Positions 35,744-48,524 of a stretch of DNA of 64,000 bases are shown here, in pieces (position 1 is the stretch's first letter; each line of letters starts with the position of its first letter). Source of the stretch: Petrosia ficiformis. Its lineage: Eukaryota; Porifera; Demospongiae; Haplosclerida; Petrosiidae. The stretch is taken from assembly GCA_947044365.1 (NCBI GenBank), contig OX345640.1, positions 6,064,001 to 6,128,000 on the forward strand. Reading direction: 5' to 3'. The notes below the pieces were generated by a model. That model saw only the letters and a list, made by a program, of their open reading frames with translations, was not told the origin of the DNA and searched no databases. The position numbers and the translations under genes are program-made.

Positions 35744-38693
35744 TTACTTTTCTGACAGTGTGGTGATTTTCATTTCAAACAAGCTACTTAGCTTTAACAA
35801 ACTTGGGATTTTGTTTCGCTCTAATTCTTTCTTTCGAAAAAGTAATTTCATCAATTGCATAAAACGGTACCATTTCATCATAGTCACTAGAATTACCAGT
35901 GGTAACAATGCAAAAGTGAAAACTGTAGACACATAAGACAGACCAGTATAACTGTACTTCTCTAGTTCATCTTTACTACATGCTGTCATATCATTCTCTT
36001 TGTCCAAAATGTATCCTGGTAGTTCACATAAAAAGTTAAGATTAAGAGCTGATTTACGTTTTGCTTGTGCACTGACTAAAAGAGTGTTGTAAATTCCATT
36101 GAGTGCAGCCACACAACCCACAATAAATAAAAGCAAAAGCATCTTTTTTTCTGCTGTATTGATGACATCATCTTTTTTCCATATAGACCAGCCAAACCTC
36201 TAAAATATTGAATGCAAATACAAGTAAAAGTATATAAAGTCAGTAGTGTTGTTTTAGTTCTATCTGTACTAAAACTAAAATCCACTTGTAGTGCCACTTT
36301 TCAATTTTACTTCTCGTAACTAAAACTATAACAAAAAATGTTTTGAAACTCTGACCCAGAGCTAAACCATGACTAAAACAATTTTTGAATTGTGAACTAG
36401 AACTAGAACAGAATTGAAATGAAAATATTTGTGACCGTTGATGCGAAAATCAGTCATTTGTAAAATAAGAATTTTGTCAAACACTTATATTCAAATGCTC
36501 ATTATTCAGTGATTTTAGTTGGCCAATCTAATCTTGTAGACAAGAAGAGCAACTATTGCTCTACCTATATTCCAAGTTTAGTAAGTTGGTTGTGTAAATT
36601 AGCTGAGAAACGAGAATTTGAATATAAGCTGTTGACAAAAATCTTATTTTACAAATGACTGATTTTCACATCCACGGTCACATTTATTCAAAACATAGAG
36701 CTAAAAAGTATACAACAGATATTGCGATATATCACATTTTTCCCTTCGTTGATCATTACTTAGCAGCTGTATCTGCTTCGTAGAAACAAGAAGTACATTA
36801 ATATGTAATAGTAGTTTCACTAGTTTGATCATTAAAAAGTTTAATTTCATTTCTTTCATTCTGAGTTATCAAGAGCTAATCAAAACTACAAACAAAATCA
36901 AAATCAATAACATTTTTGCAATAACAGAACAAAAACAGAATCAAAAGGCGTTTTTCAAGTTGGTACTGAAACTATAACAAAATCAACATGATTTTCAAAC
37001 TCTGAACTATAACTAAAATCATAACTAAAACAACATTTAATACTAAAACAACACTAAAAGTCAGACAATCAACAAGAATTTTCAACTGCACGCACAGTGT
37101 AAAATTATACATAATTATGCCAGTGGTAGAATACCTCCTTCTGATATGTATGTTATTGACTATTGAAGTAAGGTAGAGCTTACAAGAATAATAAAAAAAA
37201 AACACTTGAAAATGTTTTTTTCGAGATTGTTGTTTTCAATTTTTTTTCCTGAATGGTAGAAATTTTTTGTAAATTGCATAATTGGTTGTATAAGTTATAT
37301 CTGATATGAAATCATAAACAATCATAATTGCATTACATATGCAGACATTGAGTAGTACTGAGACAATAAATTCGTGCCAAGTGTGTGGCGAAAATGTTGC
37401 TTATTACCTATTGAATAACTGAACTGAACTAACTGAAAAATTGATAGCTAAAAATGTTGCAAGCTTCGTGCACATTCAAACAATCTTTTTAGAGTTTTGA
37501 ATCGGCCACTGTCATAACATCTCTACTGGTTTGGCTCCAATGAATGTAGTATATATTAATTTCATGTACCTCAGTCCTATTTTTTATGCACCTGTCATTT
37601 CAGTTGTCGGAACATTATAACAGCTTTTTTTAGAATAATAATAATTATTATTATAAAGTATTCTATTTTATACCAGATTAGTTGGGTTGTATATTCATTG
37701 CACAATTATTATAAACTTTAGCCACCAAGTGTAATGTTGGATGTGGATATCTTGAGTGACACACACCCATCTGGCACAACCCAACCCACGATGTAAGTTT
37801 ATTGCTATGAATATTATTGAATTTCATTGGTTCAGCTAAGATATTAATTGCTGATTTAGAATGTTTGACAAAATATAGGACACACCCACAATCTATGTAT
37901 AACGCACACACATTCAGATCACACCCCTTAGTCAAACCACTGTTGCAACTTATACATGTGAAGCATACAATTCTTTTATTTGAGAAAAAGCCACTCCTAC
38001 AAGCTTCAAACCCCATCCACATTGCCTTCACCTGCCCATCTGGTCTTAAGCGACCATGACTCTCACACCACAAAGAAAAATGACAAAATGCATGGTTTTC
38101 AATTTGTTGTATAATCAATAACATCTATAACATTCATGATGATTGAATATCTGTCACAATGTAATTTGTTTGCATATAAGTGCTTACCATTTGAATATGA
38201 AAGAGTATGATCATCAAAAGGAACAAACCAAGACTGCAGAGAAATACTGAAGTAAATATTACATAGCTGAAGTTGAATTTATCATGTCTTGATACACAGA
38301 AGAATGTTGGAAAGCCACTTTGAACAGGAAAAAAATCTTTATTTGTTGTTATTGTGATAATGAATGGTAATACAAAGATAATAACTATATGGAAAGAGAA
38401 TGCATAACATAATAATATTATTCATTGTATACACATGTGAAGTAGTCTTCAGAAGTGATATAGCCCTCGCAAGTTCGGGCTATATCTCGGACATAAAACT
38501 CAGGTCCTATATTTGGTATATAAGACCTATTAATACATATATAAATAAATATATATATATATATATATATATGTATATTATATAGTATGCTAATAGGTCC
38601 TATATACAAAATATAGGACCTGAGTTTTGTGTCCAAGGATGTGATATAGCCCGAGCCTGCAAGAGGTTAATGTAATTGTTTAATTATATATAA

Positions 38694-38762
<69 letters not shown>

Positions 38763-41700
38763 TATATAATAAAAACAATTACATTAACCTCCCAAACTTG
38801 TTCAAAAACACTTTGCAGAACTTGTGGAAAAGGTAATATCTAACTATATCTAATGTTTGCTTACAAAGTTTATTGCTATGTTTCCATGTTCTAAGGACAC
38901 AAAAGCAAATGCGCAATTAAATTCCCATTGGCTCAATTAATGAATACATTTATGAACATGGCATCCAATTCAAGTTTAAATCTCCGCAGTCCTTGAGACT
39001 TTCTGTCATAGTACCTGAAAATAGCATCTTGGTAAATGTAGACCAGAAGTTTACTATGAATGTGACTAGAATAGTGCTAGAATCATTGATAATTTAACGA
39101 ACAAAAAAAAGATTTGTCTGAAAAGTAAAATATGATGATGAAGATTTTGCTAGTTCTCTACCTTAACGACAATCTTTGGCCATCTACAAGGTGTTGGTAG
39201 TCATAAAAATACTAGTTATCCAAAGGTATGTGTACATTTAGACTTATCTCTATGATATTAGCAGATATTTCAGCTCATCAATTACAGTTGAAATGTAGGA
39301 TTAGCCATTTTTTTCCCATGCCATCCCTTCATAGTGAGTACTACCATACTCTTTGATATATGTATCTCTATATTATATACATTAGAACACTGCAGCTACT
39401 AGCTCCCAGTACTGTATGACATATCTAATAAATATTGGATGGGAAATTCTATAATCGTGTAAATTATGGAATCTGATTTTGGTATAATATTCTCACCTAA
39501 TACAGGAACTAAAGCATGAATCCATTTGTCTAACTTCCAATGTAGTCGTGCATTAAATGGAAACAGTATTTTCCAAAACATCACAGCCACAAGTACAATC
39601 CATATCACTGCTATACTAGGGTGAACGATAATTAACATGCCTAAAGAATTTAAAAAATGTATGGAATAGTAACTTAACAATCTAGATATTATTATCTGAT
39701 TTGCTATATAAAATGATGTCTGGCTAAATACTATGTGTGAATTAGTGAATGAAGATTATTGTTATTTATTTCACTACCTGTACTATAATTAATCAATTGT
39801 ACTTATTTTTGACATTTACGCAAGTGGGTGGCAATGCCAGACTATATACCAGAACTTGGGCTAGAATTATCATGGGCTAACAGTGCTACTGTAAACAGAG
39901 TAATTTTTAACTTGAGCTTGGACATGTACTTTATTCATCTATACATGGTGAGAGTTGATAATTATTAAAAATGTTTGTGAATTGTGGTACCTTGTGCAAT
40001 TCTGTGCACACAGAAGTATATACATTAGCAGATACGTATGCAGATAATGTTTTGTGTATATATAATGCTCTGGATCAGAGTGTATTTACACATGATAAAC
40101 ATGTATATATAATATAGGACCTGATATAACACAGTAAGCACTGGGTTGTTGTAAACTTTTAATAAGGTCATCATCAGAGCACGATAGCATTCCATCACTT
40201 AGCAAGTTAATTAAAATACATAAAGCTATAAGGATGAAGAAGACAGCTGGAACTGAATAGATTATGCATAAAAGATGATAACTTACGCCATATTGAATAC
40301 GGCACAACAATGTACACAAATAGAACAGTTGGAAAACTCAACCTGCATTAGAATTTAAAGTTGAATTTAAGATTAATGTGACAGATGTGTTGCTGAAAAT
40401 ATGACATTGAAAGCACATGCTACTAAATGTCTTGCTGCTTCTAATTTCTATAAGTGTGTGAAATTGCATACTGCATTGTGTATATGCAGCATGATGTCTA
40501 TGACAAATGTGGTACATAAAGTTAGGCATTTTGTCCTGACCATTGAGATATAAAATTATACAGGACTCACATTTTCTTTCTATTAATGCAGACTACAACA
40601 AGAAAAAGGAAAGTAATAATTATGTTAGAAATTGCAGAAAAGTAACGAACACCAGTTGCAATTGCTGCAGTACTCTGATATATTTGTTGAAACTGAGTAC
40701 AGTGGGGTCGACATGTGTAGTTCAGTAAATAAAACCCATCAGCACATTCTATATCCTGAAAATTAACTGGAAAAAAAAATTAGCACAATCTTTTTTTTTG
40801 CAAATGAAATGAACAAAAATATACCTGTTGGAAGAGTTGCTAAATAATGCAACAGTTCATTTGGCAAAACTGAATTGCACTCCTCTAGTAAATAACTGTT
40901 TATATTCCATTCTCCTGACTATGATTGTATAGTTTAGAAATATATATCCTTACTCTCATATTGATAAGAAATGATAATAATTATAACAATTAATTATGAA
41001 ACATACATAGTCTTAATTGTCCCAGGAAAAGTAACATTCTATTGTTAAACTTACCATGTCAAGATCTTCATTGACTACTGGATGTATCAGTAAACACATT
41101 ACTGGTAATAGTGCATCTAAACACATAGGATGATCTGTGTATATCCTTTTAACTGTAACAGAAAAAAAAATAGAATCATACCAAATTGTATAGCACTGTG
41201 TTTGTTCCAAAGTTAGTTTTGATGTCAGTTATAAAAATTGATTTGTATTTTCAATTAATTTATTACTGTACATTTCTTCACAATTGTAGCATATGTGGAT
41301 ATAATCTCTTGGCCTGAATGGTCATTATCTCTTTCAATTGCTTATTAAAGTCTATATGCATGAACATGAACATGAGCTAACACGTTAACATGATAGGCAG
41401 TAAAATAAAATTTGAAAATTATTTGACGATTTTATTTCAGACTCATGAGATTAAACTCCACTAAAATAGTCACCATTTCTCCTCTATTTTACAACAGAAG
41501 TTATAAAGGTAACTATTATTCACATTCATCATACATCATAAACATTTTCATTGCTAAGAACAGGAAGGATAGTTATTGGCCAGTATATACAGTATAAATT
41601 AATATTGATGGTCATGACAATGCACAAATAATTACTGTACCATTTTCACATAAAATTATCCTTTCCATTCTTTTTTTTGTAAGTCAAATTTCAATCCAGT

Positions 41701-44700
41701 GCCTCATATAATTATATAATCTATTAACCCTATGATATTAAGCTATACACTACAGGGGTAGAGATAGCATGTTTAAAGTGGAGAGCAGATAAAGATTGGA
41801 GCATGACAACAACTACTGCATCACACACCACAGAAGGGAGCAGTAGGGGATGTCCCGCCAATTCCAGAAGTCAAATGGTCCTAAAGTTTCCATTCATACA
41901 CACTGTACAGTGATGTGACAATGTATATATATAGTTAGAAAATCAGGGGAGCTCAGCTCATCTGTTTTATATAGTGGAGTGGAAGGATTCAATCCCTCAC
42001 AACTCCCACCGCTCCAGTATCTATGCCACAGCACGTCATCAGTTCACATCCCAATCCATGTGAACAGACTTTAGTATAAGCAAACCTCAGGTGTTTATCA
42101 AGGTGTTATATGAAAAATGTATTCATATTTTAGCCATCAAAAGAAAACTGTTTTTTCTACACAGATGATGTTCACAGAATTAATTGCATGTGCAAACTGT
42201 CAATGTTTCTTCTTTATATTCTTCCTTTCATCAAACTTGTACAATCACATTTATAATAAATATTAATGTAGTATAATACATGTACATATCTGATAACCAA
42301 AATTTGTAAAGTGGATGGTATATACATAGGATTCTTCAATAATTTCTTGTTCATGGCTGAGTAATAATTGTGGAGTGATATATACAACATACCTGATATA
42401 TTTTGGAAGAAATATCCAACTGCAAGATTAGATATTTGTCTGTCTTGAAGATTGTTTGAGTATGGACGACAGATTTGATCAATATCTATCTCGTCCTATA
42501 GATAATAATAATATTATAGATTATAGAAGTGACATTATTGTAAATGGCTTCTTTTTCTTCCATATTAATTAATGATTTGAAAAACATTTGTATGAAATAA
42601 TTAGACAGAATCATAGAAGACATGCATTTTGTTCATGATAACCAATAACTACTGATGATTAATTATACAATAATTAATTACAATTTTATTGTTATTATAA
42701 TTATTATAATTATGTAAGATGCGGTCTAAATTGTATTTGGTAATTGTAACTAATATATAATTGTTAACATAATATGACTAATAGGTTATTGTAACTGTAC
42801 TATGCTTTGTTCTGACATGTAGTTTATTATACTAGTAAATACATATAAATCAAAATCAATTCAAACTAGTAGTAAACAATACTGAGCAAAAAAAAAACAA
42901 AACAAATCACTATAGATGAAATTATTCACTAAAACCATTAACCCCAGGCTGATATCTCGAGGTTCAGGCATGATATAGTATATATATGTACCTCGAAGCC
43001 ATGTTATATATATTGAATATATCTATACATACATTTCAATTGCAAGTGATGTGCTGAAATCTAGTGGCATATCTAGAGAGAAAAAAGTGGTTAAATGAAA
43101 CCTTGAAGCCATGGTACATCGTTGACAGTGCCAGGTGATTGAAAGAACAATGTACAGTCAGTTAGACTGACAAATAAACTGACTAAAGATAGAAATCATT
43201 AAATCAAAGAACCTATCAATCTGAAGATGCAGCTGCATGGCCATATTCATATTTATGCAATAAATTGTGAGAATACTGATCATTTCTTTAATCTTCTTTA
43301 GCAGTGCCTTGATGATAATCATTTAGCTGATGACCCAGAATGCTTATACAAGATGAATAAAACTGGGGTTCCTTTGTAACAAAAGCCACCTAAAGTTGTT
43401 TAGCCAAGAAGCCAAAAAGATTTTTTACAAGACATCTGGAGAAAAAGAATCAAATAACTATTTTAGCTTGTGCCAGTGGCACTGGTCAGGCTCTACTTCC
43501 ATTTGTAATTTTCGATGCAAACAACTAAACCATCTTTGGACATGTGGAGAAGTACCAGGTGCACACTATGGTCTGATTAAGAATGGGTGGACAGATCAAG
43601 AATTATTCAAAGGATGGCTTTAGTGAACATTTTGGTAAACAATGAAGTTTTTCAGCTAAAAAGAAGAGGAAAACAAGGGGAACACCTATTACTAATGTGC
43701 TATATATGTGTTTTGGAATTTAATGCAATGATGGTCTGGGAGAGATTCATGACGACTGTGTTGAGGAAGTCTATGTTGATAGTACTTGATACCAATGGGC
43801 AAGAGAAGGTTTGCCCTTCTGGCATCGCAGTGTATTCATAACTTATATTCATTATTTTGCTTTTGTGGTTTTATAGGAAAATTATACTTTTTATGAAAAA
43901 TTCTATTTAGACAATTCAATATCTTTGAAATTTACAATAACAAAATTTGATACAAATCATGAACAAAGAAATCTTGTTTATATATTAACATTCAGTGCTG
44001 AAAAACAGGTTGTAGAAGTTGAAGTATATGATAATTTGTGATTGTAATTTCAAAGGTATGTGTATTGCCGGTAATTGGCTAGTTAGTACATTCACAGGAT
44101 CCGGAGTGGATGTACTTCAAAATGTGTCCATCTATTAATTTTTCTGTCTAAATAGCACCAAAAACAAAATATTGAACTACAATTCCAGTAAAAACGCGCA
44201 CTAGAATATACTACTGTCATAAGTACTTTTACTAATTATAACCCAATTAGTTGATAATTTTAGGGTGGTGTCTAGTCTTATTTCGTTCCAACAACCATTT
44301 AAAATGATTGTATCTGGCTAATAAAAGGGTTTGGAAACTTGCAAACACATACTTATATGTAATACTACAACTCTTAATCAAAAACTGGTCTATATATAGG
44401 CTGTACTGAAGTCATCATATCAGACCATGGAAGGGAGTTTGTTAATCAACAACCTAATGCTAATGTATTTAATATGAAAAACAAAGAACACATGCAGAAA
44501 TTTCCTCTGTATAACATCCACTATTATCTTGCAGTGTGGTAATATTATACAAACTATAATATTGCATGAACTTGAAAGTAGCTATATTATTGTTATCCTC
44601 CTGATATTGTACAAGACGACATTAATTCATGATTCACTGATAAGGGGGAGGGGGAACTTTTCTCCAGTGAATATAGTCCTGTGTGGACAATGTTTACTAA

Positions 44701-45863
44701 AAACAGTGTGGACATAATTAACTGAGGTGGACACTTTTCTCCAGTTGGGGACAGTGTTCTCCAATGAATAATGTCCGGGGTACACTTAGAAAAATGGACA
44801 GGAAACTAGCATTAAGTGTGTTTGAAAAGTTACATGTACTTGTGTTCATGAAGCACAAAATGATATCATCTTTCAGTCTATAGTAATGAGGTTTGACAAT
44901 GTAGTACATGCAACTATAGCAACACAATCACAAGGATACATGTATATTCTCATCATTGTATCTTATTTTGTAGAACTTGAAGTCTTCATTAATGGAGAAG
45001 TATGGTTTGAAGTTTACAAATGCCAAGTTAAAAATACATGTATTCATTAGTGTACATGTATGTGTGCAAGAGTGCTACAGTCAGTCAGTTTGTGTTGGAG
45101 GTGTGACTATTATCACTATATATATATAACAATGGCATTAGCATGTGTGTATCCATAATAATCTGAACAACCAAGTAATTTTTAAATTATTGCAACTGTA
45201 CTTTTAAACCAATAAAAAAGTTGTTTTAACAATTTTTTTTTGCAAGTGCATTTACATAATTGTACAAGTTAAACAATTAAGCATTTTAGTTTGTTCAGGT
45301 ATGTCTAAGCTTGCATAAGTTGTTATGCATAATATGTAATCATACAGATAATAATAATACCACACCTCAACTTCCTTTTGTTCTGGTGTGAAATACACAA
45401 TAAAAGTGTAAGAAAATGAGCCAAAAAATAGCAACGTCAAAATGCATATCACAATGCCTCGCACTGCAGGTTTAAACTTGGTTTTCTCCTGTGAAAATAA
45501 AACAATTGCTTTCTTTTGGGTTATTACAGTATTATAAGTGAAATTTATTACAATGAACAGAATGTAAATTGGCAATCATACATACAGGTCAATATATATT
45601 TATACAATAAAAAGAAACACAACTAGGTTTACATGTGTCAAGTTTGCATTAGTTATTAAATAGTATTTTACATGCATATTAAACATGAAACAAATTCAGC
45701 TAAATCAGATAAAGTATGGTGAGTTTGCTCACATAGCTTATTTTATATGCAACCTATAAGAAAATATACCAGTGCACAATTTAAAAATTACACATCTAAT
45801 TATATATTTATAAATTAACTGATCTGAAAGGGCATGCAGCTTTTAATTATCATTGCTAACCAT
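35744..45863 (-). CDS. Frizzled-class (class F) seven-pass receptor, copy C
   Basis: Minus-strand exons: ATG exon end 45861-45863 (donor GTTAGC); 45366-45488 (N-terminal membrane anchor, FGSFSYTFIVYFTPEQKEVE); 42393-42495 and 41055-41152 (CRD, with HPMCLDALLPVMCLLIHPV); 40825-40918; 40571-40766 (TM1); 40287-40342 and 40121-40252 (TM2, split by a 34-nt intron); 39497-39640 (TM3); 38188-38384 (TM4-TM5); 35744-36199 (TM6-TM7, tail). The ten main exons total 1599 nt, a whole number of codons, giving about 533 aa with Met. The tail after TM7 is about 15 residues longer than in copy A and also lacks KTxxxW. Introns are swollen by a hAT-like MITE (36244-37056), a palindromic element (38430-38660), an AT array and a transposase remnant (43230-43850). 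This and copy A look intact; family evidence is as for copy A. Confidence 0.72.
36244..37056. mobile_element. hAT-like MITE with 8-bp target duplication
   Basis: TIRs TAGTGTTGTTTTAGT at 36244-36258 and its exact complement at 37042-37056, flanked by AAAGTCAG at 36236-36243 and 37057-37064. An 8-bp duplication is the hAT hallmark. Copies A and B lack the insert at the same intron position (for example 28080-28110). Inside is a nested inverted repeat of about 70 bp (36431-36500 and 36612-36681). There is no transposase. Confidence 0.9.
38430..38660. mobile_element. Palindromic element with AT core
   Basis: Left part GTGATATAGCCCTCGCAAG ... CTCAGGTCCTATATTTGG; right part its complement, CAAAATATAGGACCTGAG ... 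GATATAGCCCGAGCCTG, around an AT microsatellite (about 38540-38580). Part of one arm recurs at 62745-62815, also next to an AT array. It lies in the TM3-TM4 intron of receptor copy C. Confidence 0.7.
38696..38770. repeat. (TA)n microsatellite
   Basis: More than 60 bp of nearly pure TA repeats next to the palindromic element at 38430-38660. The sequences on either side (TTAATGTAATTGTTT and AAACAATTACATTAA) are inverted, so the array is the loop of a further short hairpin. Confidence 0.95.
43230..43850 (+). pseudogene. pogo/Tigger-type DDE transposase remnant
   Basis: Plus-strand frames read NHLADDPECLYKMNKTGVPL near 43310-43376 (the family's first catalytic Asp region has DETG; here it is NKTG). 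After a stop they read ITILACASGTGQALLPFVIF (about 43451-43510), then in another frame LNHLWTCGEVPGAHYGL and WTDQELFKGWL (43526-43620). Several stops and frameshifts. It lies inside the intron between the membrane-anchor exon and CRD exon 1 of receptor copy C, in the opposite orientation. DDE_1 superfamily from motif order. Confidence 0.75.
44399..44455 (+). pseudogene. Retroelement integrase fragment
   Basis: A short frame reads CTEVIISDHGREFVNQ. The SD.G.EFVN form is the segment around the second catalytic Asp of retrotransposon integrases (rve domain). The surrounding 44200-44560 is repeated at 52740-53090, where the same motif is interrupted by a small deletion (near 52945). Nothing else of pol is visible. 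Confidence 0.6.
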
Positions 45864-47086
45864 TTTCCACGGATGTTTATACTCAACAATTACAGCCTGC
45901 AAAATTTCGAGCGAGGGCTTACTGACTGTGAGAGAACAAGTACTCCGCAATCTACGTATACATAGTTTATTTCATGAAATTGGGCGGTACCTTCATTTTA
46001 AAAGTTAGTGACGCTGAGCCATACCTCCCAATAAGGTCAAGCCCATAAGTAGGTGTGGTTAAAAAAAATCATACTCTCGAGTCTGGTTTGTCTGGGAACC
46101 AGACTAAGGCTTTCTGTTTATGTGCAAAAGGACAACAGAGAAACGAGAGATTCAGTTGGTGAGTTAATAACAATAATATACAAGATTACAATCAGGTTTT
46201 ATGCCATAATGACGTTCATGACTACATACACAGTCGTGTTATTTTGTTGTATTCATTCGTTTACTGCCTGCATAGATGTAACCAGATGCAGGCAGTAAAT
46301 AGACAAATGAAACTCAAATAGGCAAGGTTTTCTGCGTATCTGTGCGTTAAATTCAAAACTTCGTATTAAAGTGCAGTGAAGTGGTGAATTTTTGATAAGA
46401 TTAAAAGCAAAATAACAAGATATATTCATAAAGCTTGCACTATATATATATAAGAAACAGTTACTGCCAAAGTATTTGAAAAACATAAATAAAGCAATCA
46501 AGGAAATAAATAAGCATGTATTGTCCATCAGAAGTGTTTACCATGATCCAAATACAGAATCACCATTCATGATCAAGTTACAAATGAGTGCTTCAAATTA
46601 GTAATGAAGAGTGACATTGAAAATTGCTGAAATTGGGCATTGACAGATTCGACAATGAAATGGTGAATGTAATCTGTGATTAGACTGTGAGCCTGAAATG
46701 AATAGTAATTGGTGGTACATGTAAATGTTCATGCTGTAATCATGCTTCGAACTATTATTATACTGTTATTTTTGTATATACCTTCCATCATACTTGTATT
46801 TATGTATATAGGTCAAACTTAAGGTCGCATGATTATACTAGGCAACACTATTAAAGCATGTTTCACTAATCAATTTCATTCTTAAAATCTTTTTAAAATA
46901 TCACTTTGATATCATTCCGTTGTTTACACTCCATGAATGTTATTTTTTAACATGATTGGAATCAAAGAATACACCTGTCTGTTTACTGCCTCCACTGTCT
47001 GGTAACTGCCTCCACTACAGCATTGTTTAACAAAACTCAGAAATAAAAACTATCCATAGTAGTTACACTGTTAAAAATGGTATGCT
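45864..47086. other. Upstream flank of receptor copy C
   Basis: 45864-45930 holds the shared promoter-like block in degraded form. 46253-46480 matches parts of the PLA2-family duplicated block (2820-2898 joined to 3680-3820) and is the empty site for the CACTGCAAAA MITE. 46500-47086 shows no gene or family feature that I recognise. Confidence 0.5.
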
Positions 47087-47256
47087 CCAGTTGTTGGTGT
47101 GTCTCCACTCACTGGACTGGACCACTGGACTGGACTACTGGACTGGATTACTGGACTGCAAATACGAGGGCGTTGTAATAAACCCGCCTACTAATTTATA
47201 TATAATTAATTTATAAATTATTTTTAATTAATATGTAAATTTATAAAATAAATTGT

Positions 47257-48276
47257 GTGAGAGGGGTTCATAAGCAGAACTCTCGAAATGTACACGACCG
47301 ACTAGTTTTGCTGGGAAGAAAAGTTGTTAATGAGAAAAATATCATACTTCAAGGAATCTGGGCTAAAGCTAGGACTCTTCTTTCTACAGATGGAGCAATT
47401 GCTTCAGCTCCTGGACAGTCTCCAGAAGCAAGGATGGTTCTCAGTTATAGTAGAAAGGTACCTCACATGGTAACACCAAGGAAGGGCAGTGATTTAGCTG
47501 TGACTCAAGTTGTCCAAACTGGAAGTCATTGGGACTCTGCTCTCATTCCGTTGCTGTAGCTGAACTGAATGGTAAACTTTTGGAATTTATTTCTGCTAAG
47601 AAGAAGAAGAAGAGATTTCCTAATATCAGCAGGCTTGCCAAAAGGTCGAGGTTGTAAAGGTGGAGTTGCTCCACGTGTGCGTAAACCATCTCGTGCTGTC
47701 ACTACAAGGATTGAAATGAACATTCCTGAAACTTCCAGTACTAATCATATCGCTTCAGCACCAATGTCAGATATACATACTGTACCACCACCACAGTTCT
47801 CGACTACACCCCAATTCTGTTCTTCCCCAGATAATTTCTATAGCAGTCATGGTTATTATAATTGGGGAATGAGAAACAATGTGTTTCCGCAGTCCTCTTT
47901 CCAAATTCAACCTTCTTATGAACAACTGCAACCTCCTATTCCAGGATGTTATACTGTCCCATTTTCCTATTCACTGCACATCATTGGGGAGAATATCAGC
48001 ACTTGTTTTGGTTGTAAAAATAAATATAACAAGTCATTAAAGCCCCCAAATGATTTGTGTATTAAAACTCAAGATTGGCGGGAATTCATTAGTCGAAATA
48101 GTGCAACACTGCAGTCAAGGTTTGGAAATGTATATTTTCATTGCAAACCTGAGTGTGTGTTGATGCAAAACCCTTCCTTTCTTCCATCTGATCTCAATAT
48201 TCCTGATGAAGTTGCAGAAAATCTAAATGACACACACAAGCAGTACTTGCTTGATTTTTTTGGACTGCAAATTTAA
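47257..48276 (+). pseudogene. SWIM-finger transposase C-terminal remnant
   Basis: Three frames join into one protein. 47257-47500 holds KVPHMVTPRKGSDL. Next is a shifted frame with CDSSCPNWKSLGLCSHSVAV (about 47503-47562, a SWIM-type Cys/His pattern), then AKKKKRFPNISRLA. A third frame from about 47625 has GLPKGRGCKGGVAP, a Pro/Ser/Gln/Tyr-rich linker, CFGCKNKYNK and a C-terminus ending LDFFGLQI at 48276. Two frameshifts make it non-functional as read. The last 200 codons are uninterrupted. It is enclosed by the TIRs of the element at 47097-48514. Confidence 0.7.
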
Positions 48277-48393
48277 CAATAGTGATTATGTTTATGCTAC
48301 TTATTCAACTAGTATTAAAATTTATAGTCTAGCACATTAATTTAAATTGCGTAAGTATATATCCAAGGCGATTATATAAACTCGGCTTGTTCC

Positions 48394-48446
48394 TAATCTC
48401 GCGTAGGCAGAGCCACCCTCTGCGTAGGTCTGGCTATGCGAGATTA
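48394..48446. repeat. Short inverted repeat (TAATCTCGC...GCGAGATTA)
   Basis: Ends TAATCTCGCG and TGCGAGATTA enclose about 33 bp with internal TCTGCGTAGG and CTGGCTATG. Parts of this sequence (GGCTATGCGAGA) recur at 4032 and 49008. It lies inside the right part of the MULE-like element. Confidence 0.5.
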
Positions 48447-48524
48447 CCTTGCTCCTATCCTGCATTTAACAAGGCATGATATTTTTATCATCCAGTCCAG
48501 TGAATGGAGACACCCCAGTTGTTG

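Larger units (their letters stand above)
47097..48514 (+). mobile_element. MULE-like DNA transposon, internally deleted
   Basis: Ends GTGTGTCTCCACTCACTGGA (47097) and, reverse-complemented, GGTGTCTCCATTCACTGGAC (48514), flanked by CCAGTTGTTG at 47087-47096 and 48515-48524. A 9-10 bp target duplication fits Mutator-like elements. The left end carries extra tandem ACTGGACTGG units (47110-47160). The internal protein remnant has a SWIM-type finger, a feature of MULE transposases. At 1.4 kb the catalytic domain is missing. The superfamily is inferred from duplication length plus SWIM. Confidence 0.75.

Noticed and set aside
38400..38636. Frames in both directions over the AT array
   Set aside because: They are products of the palindromic element and its TA core.
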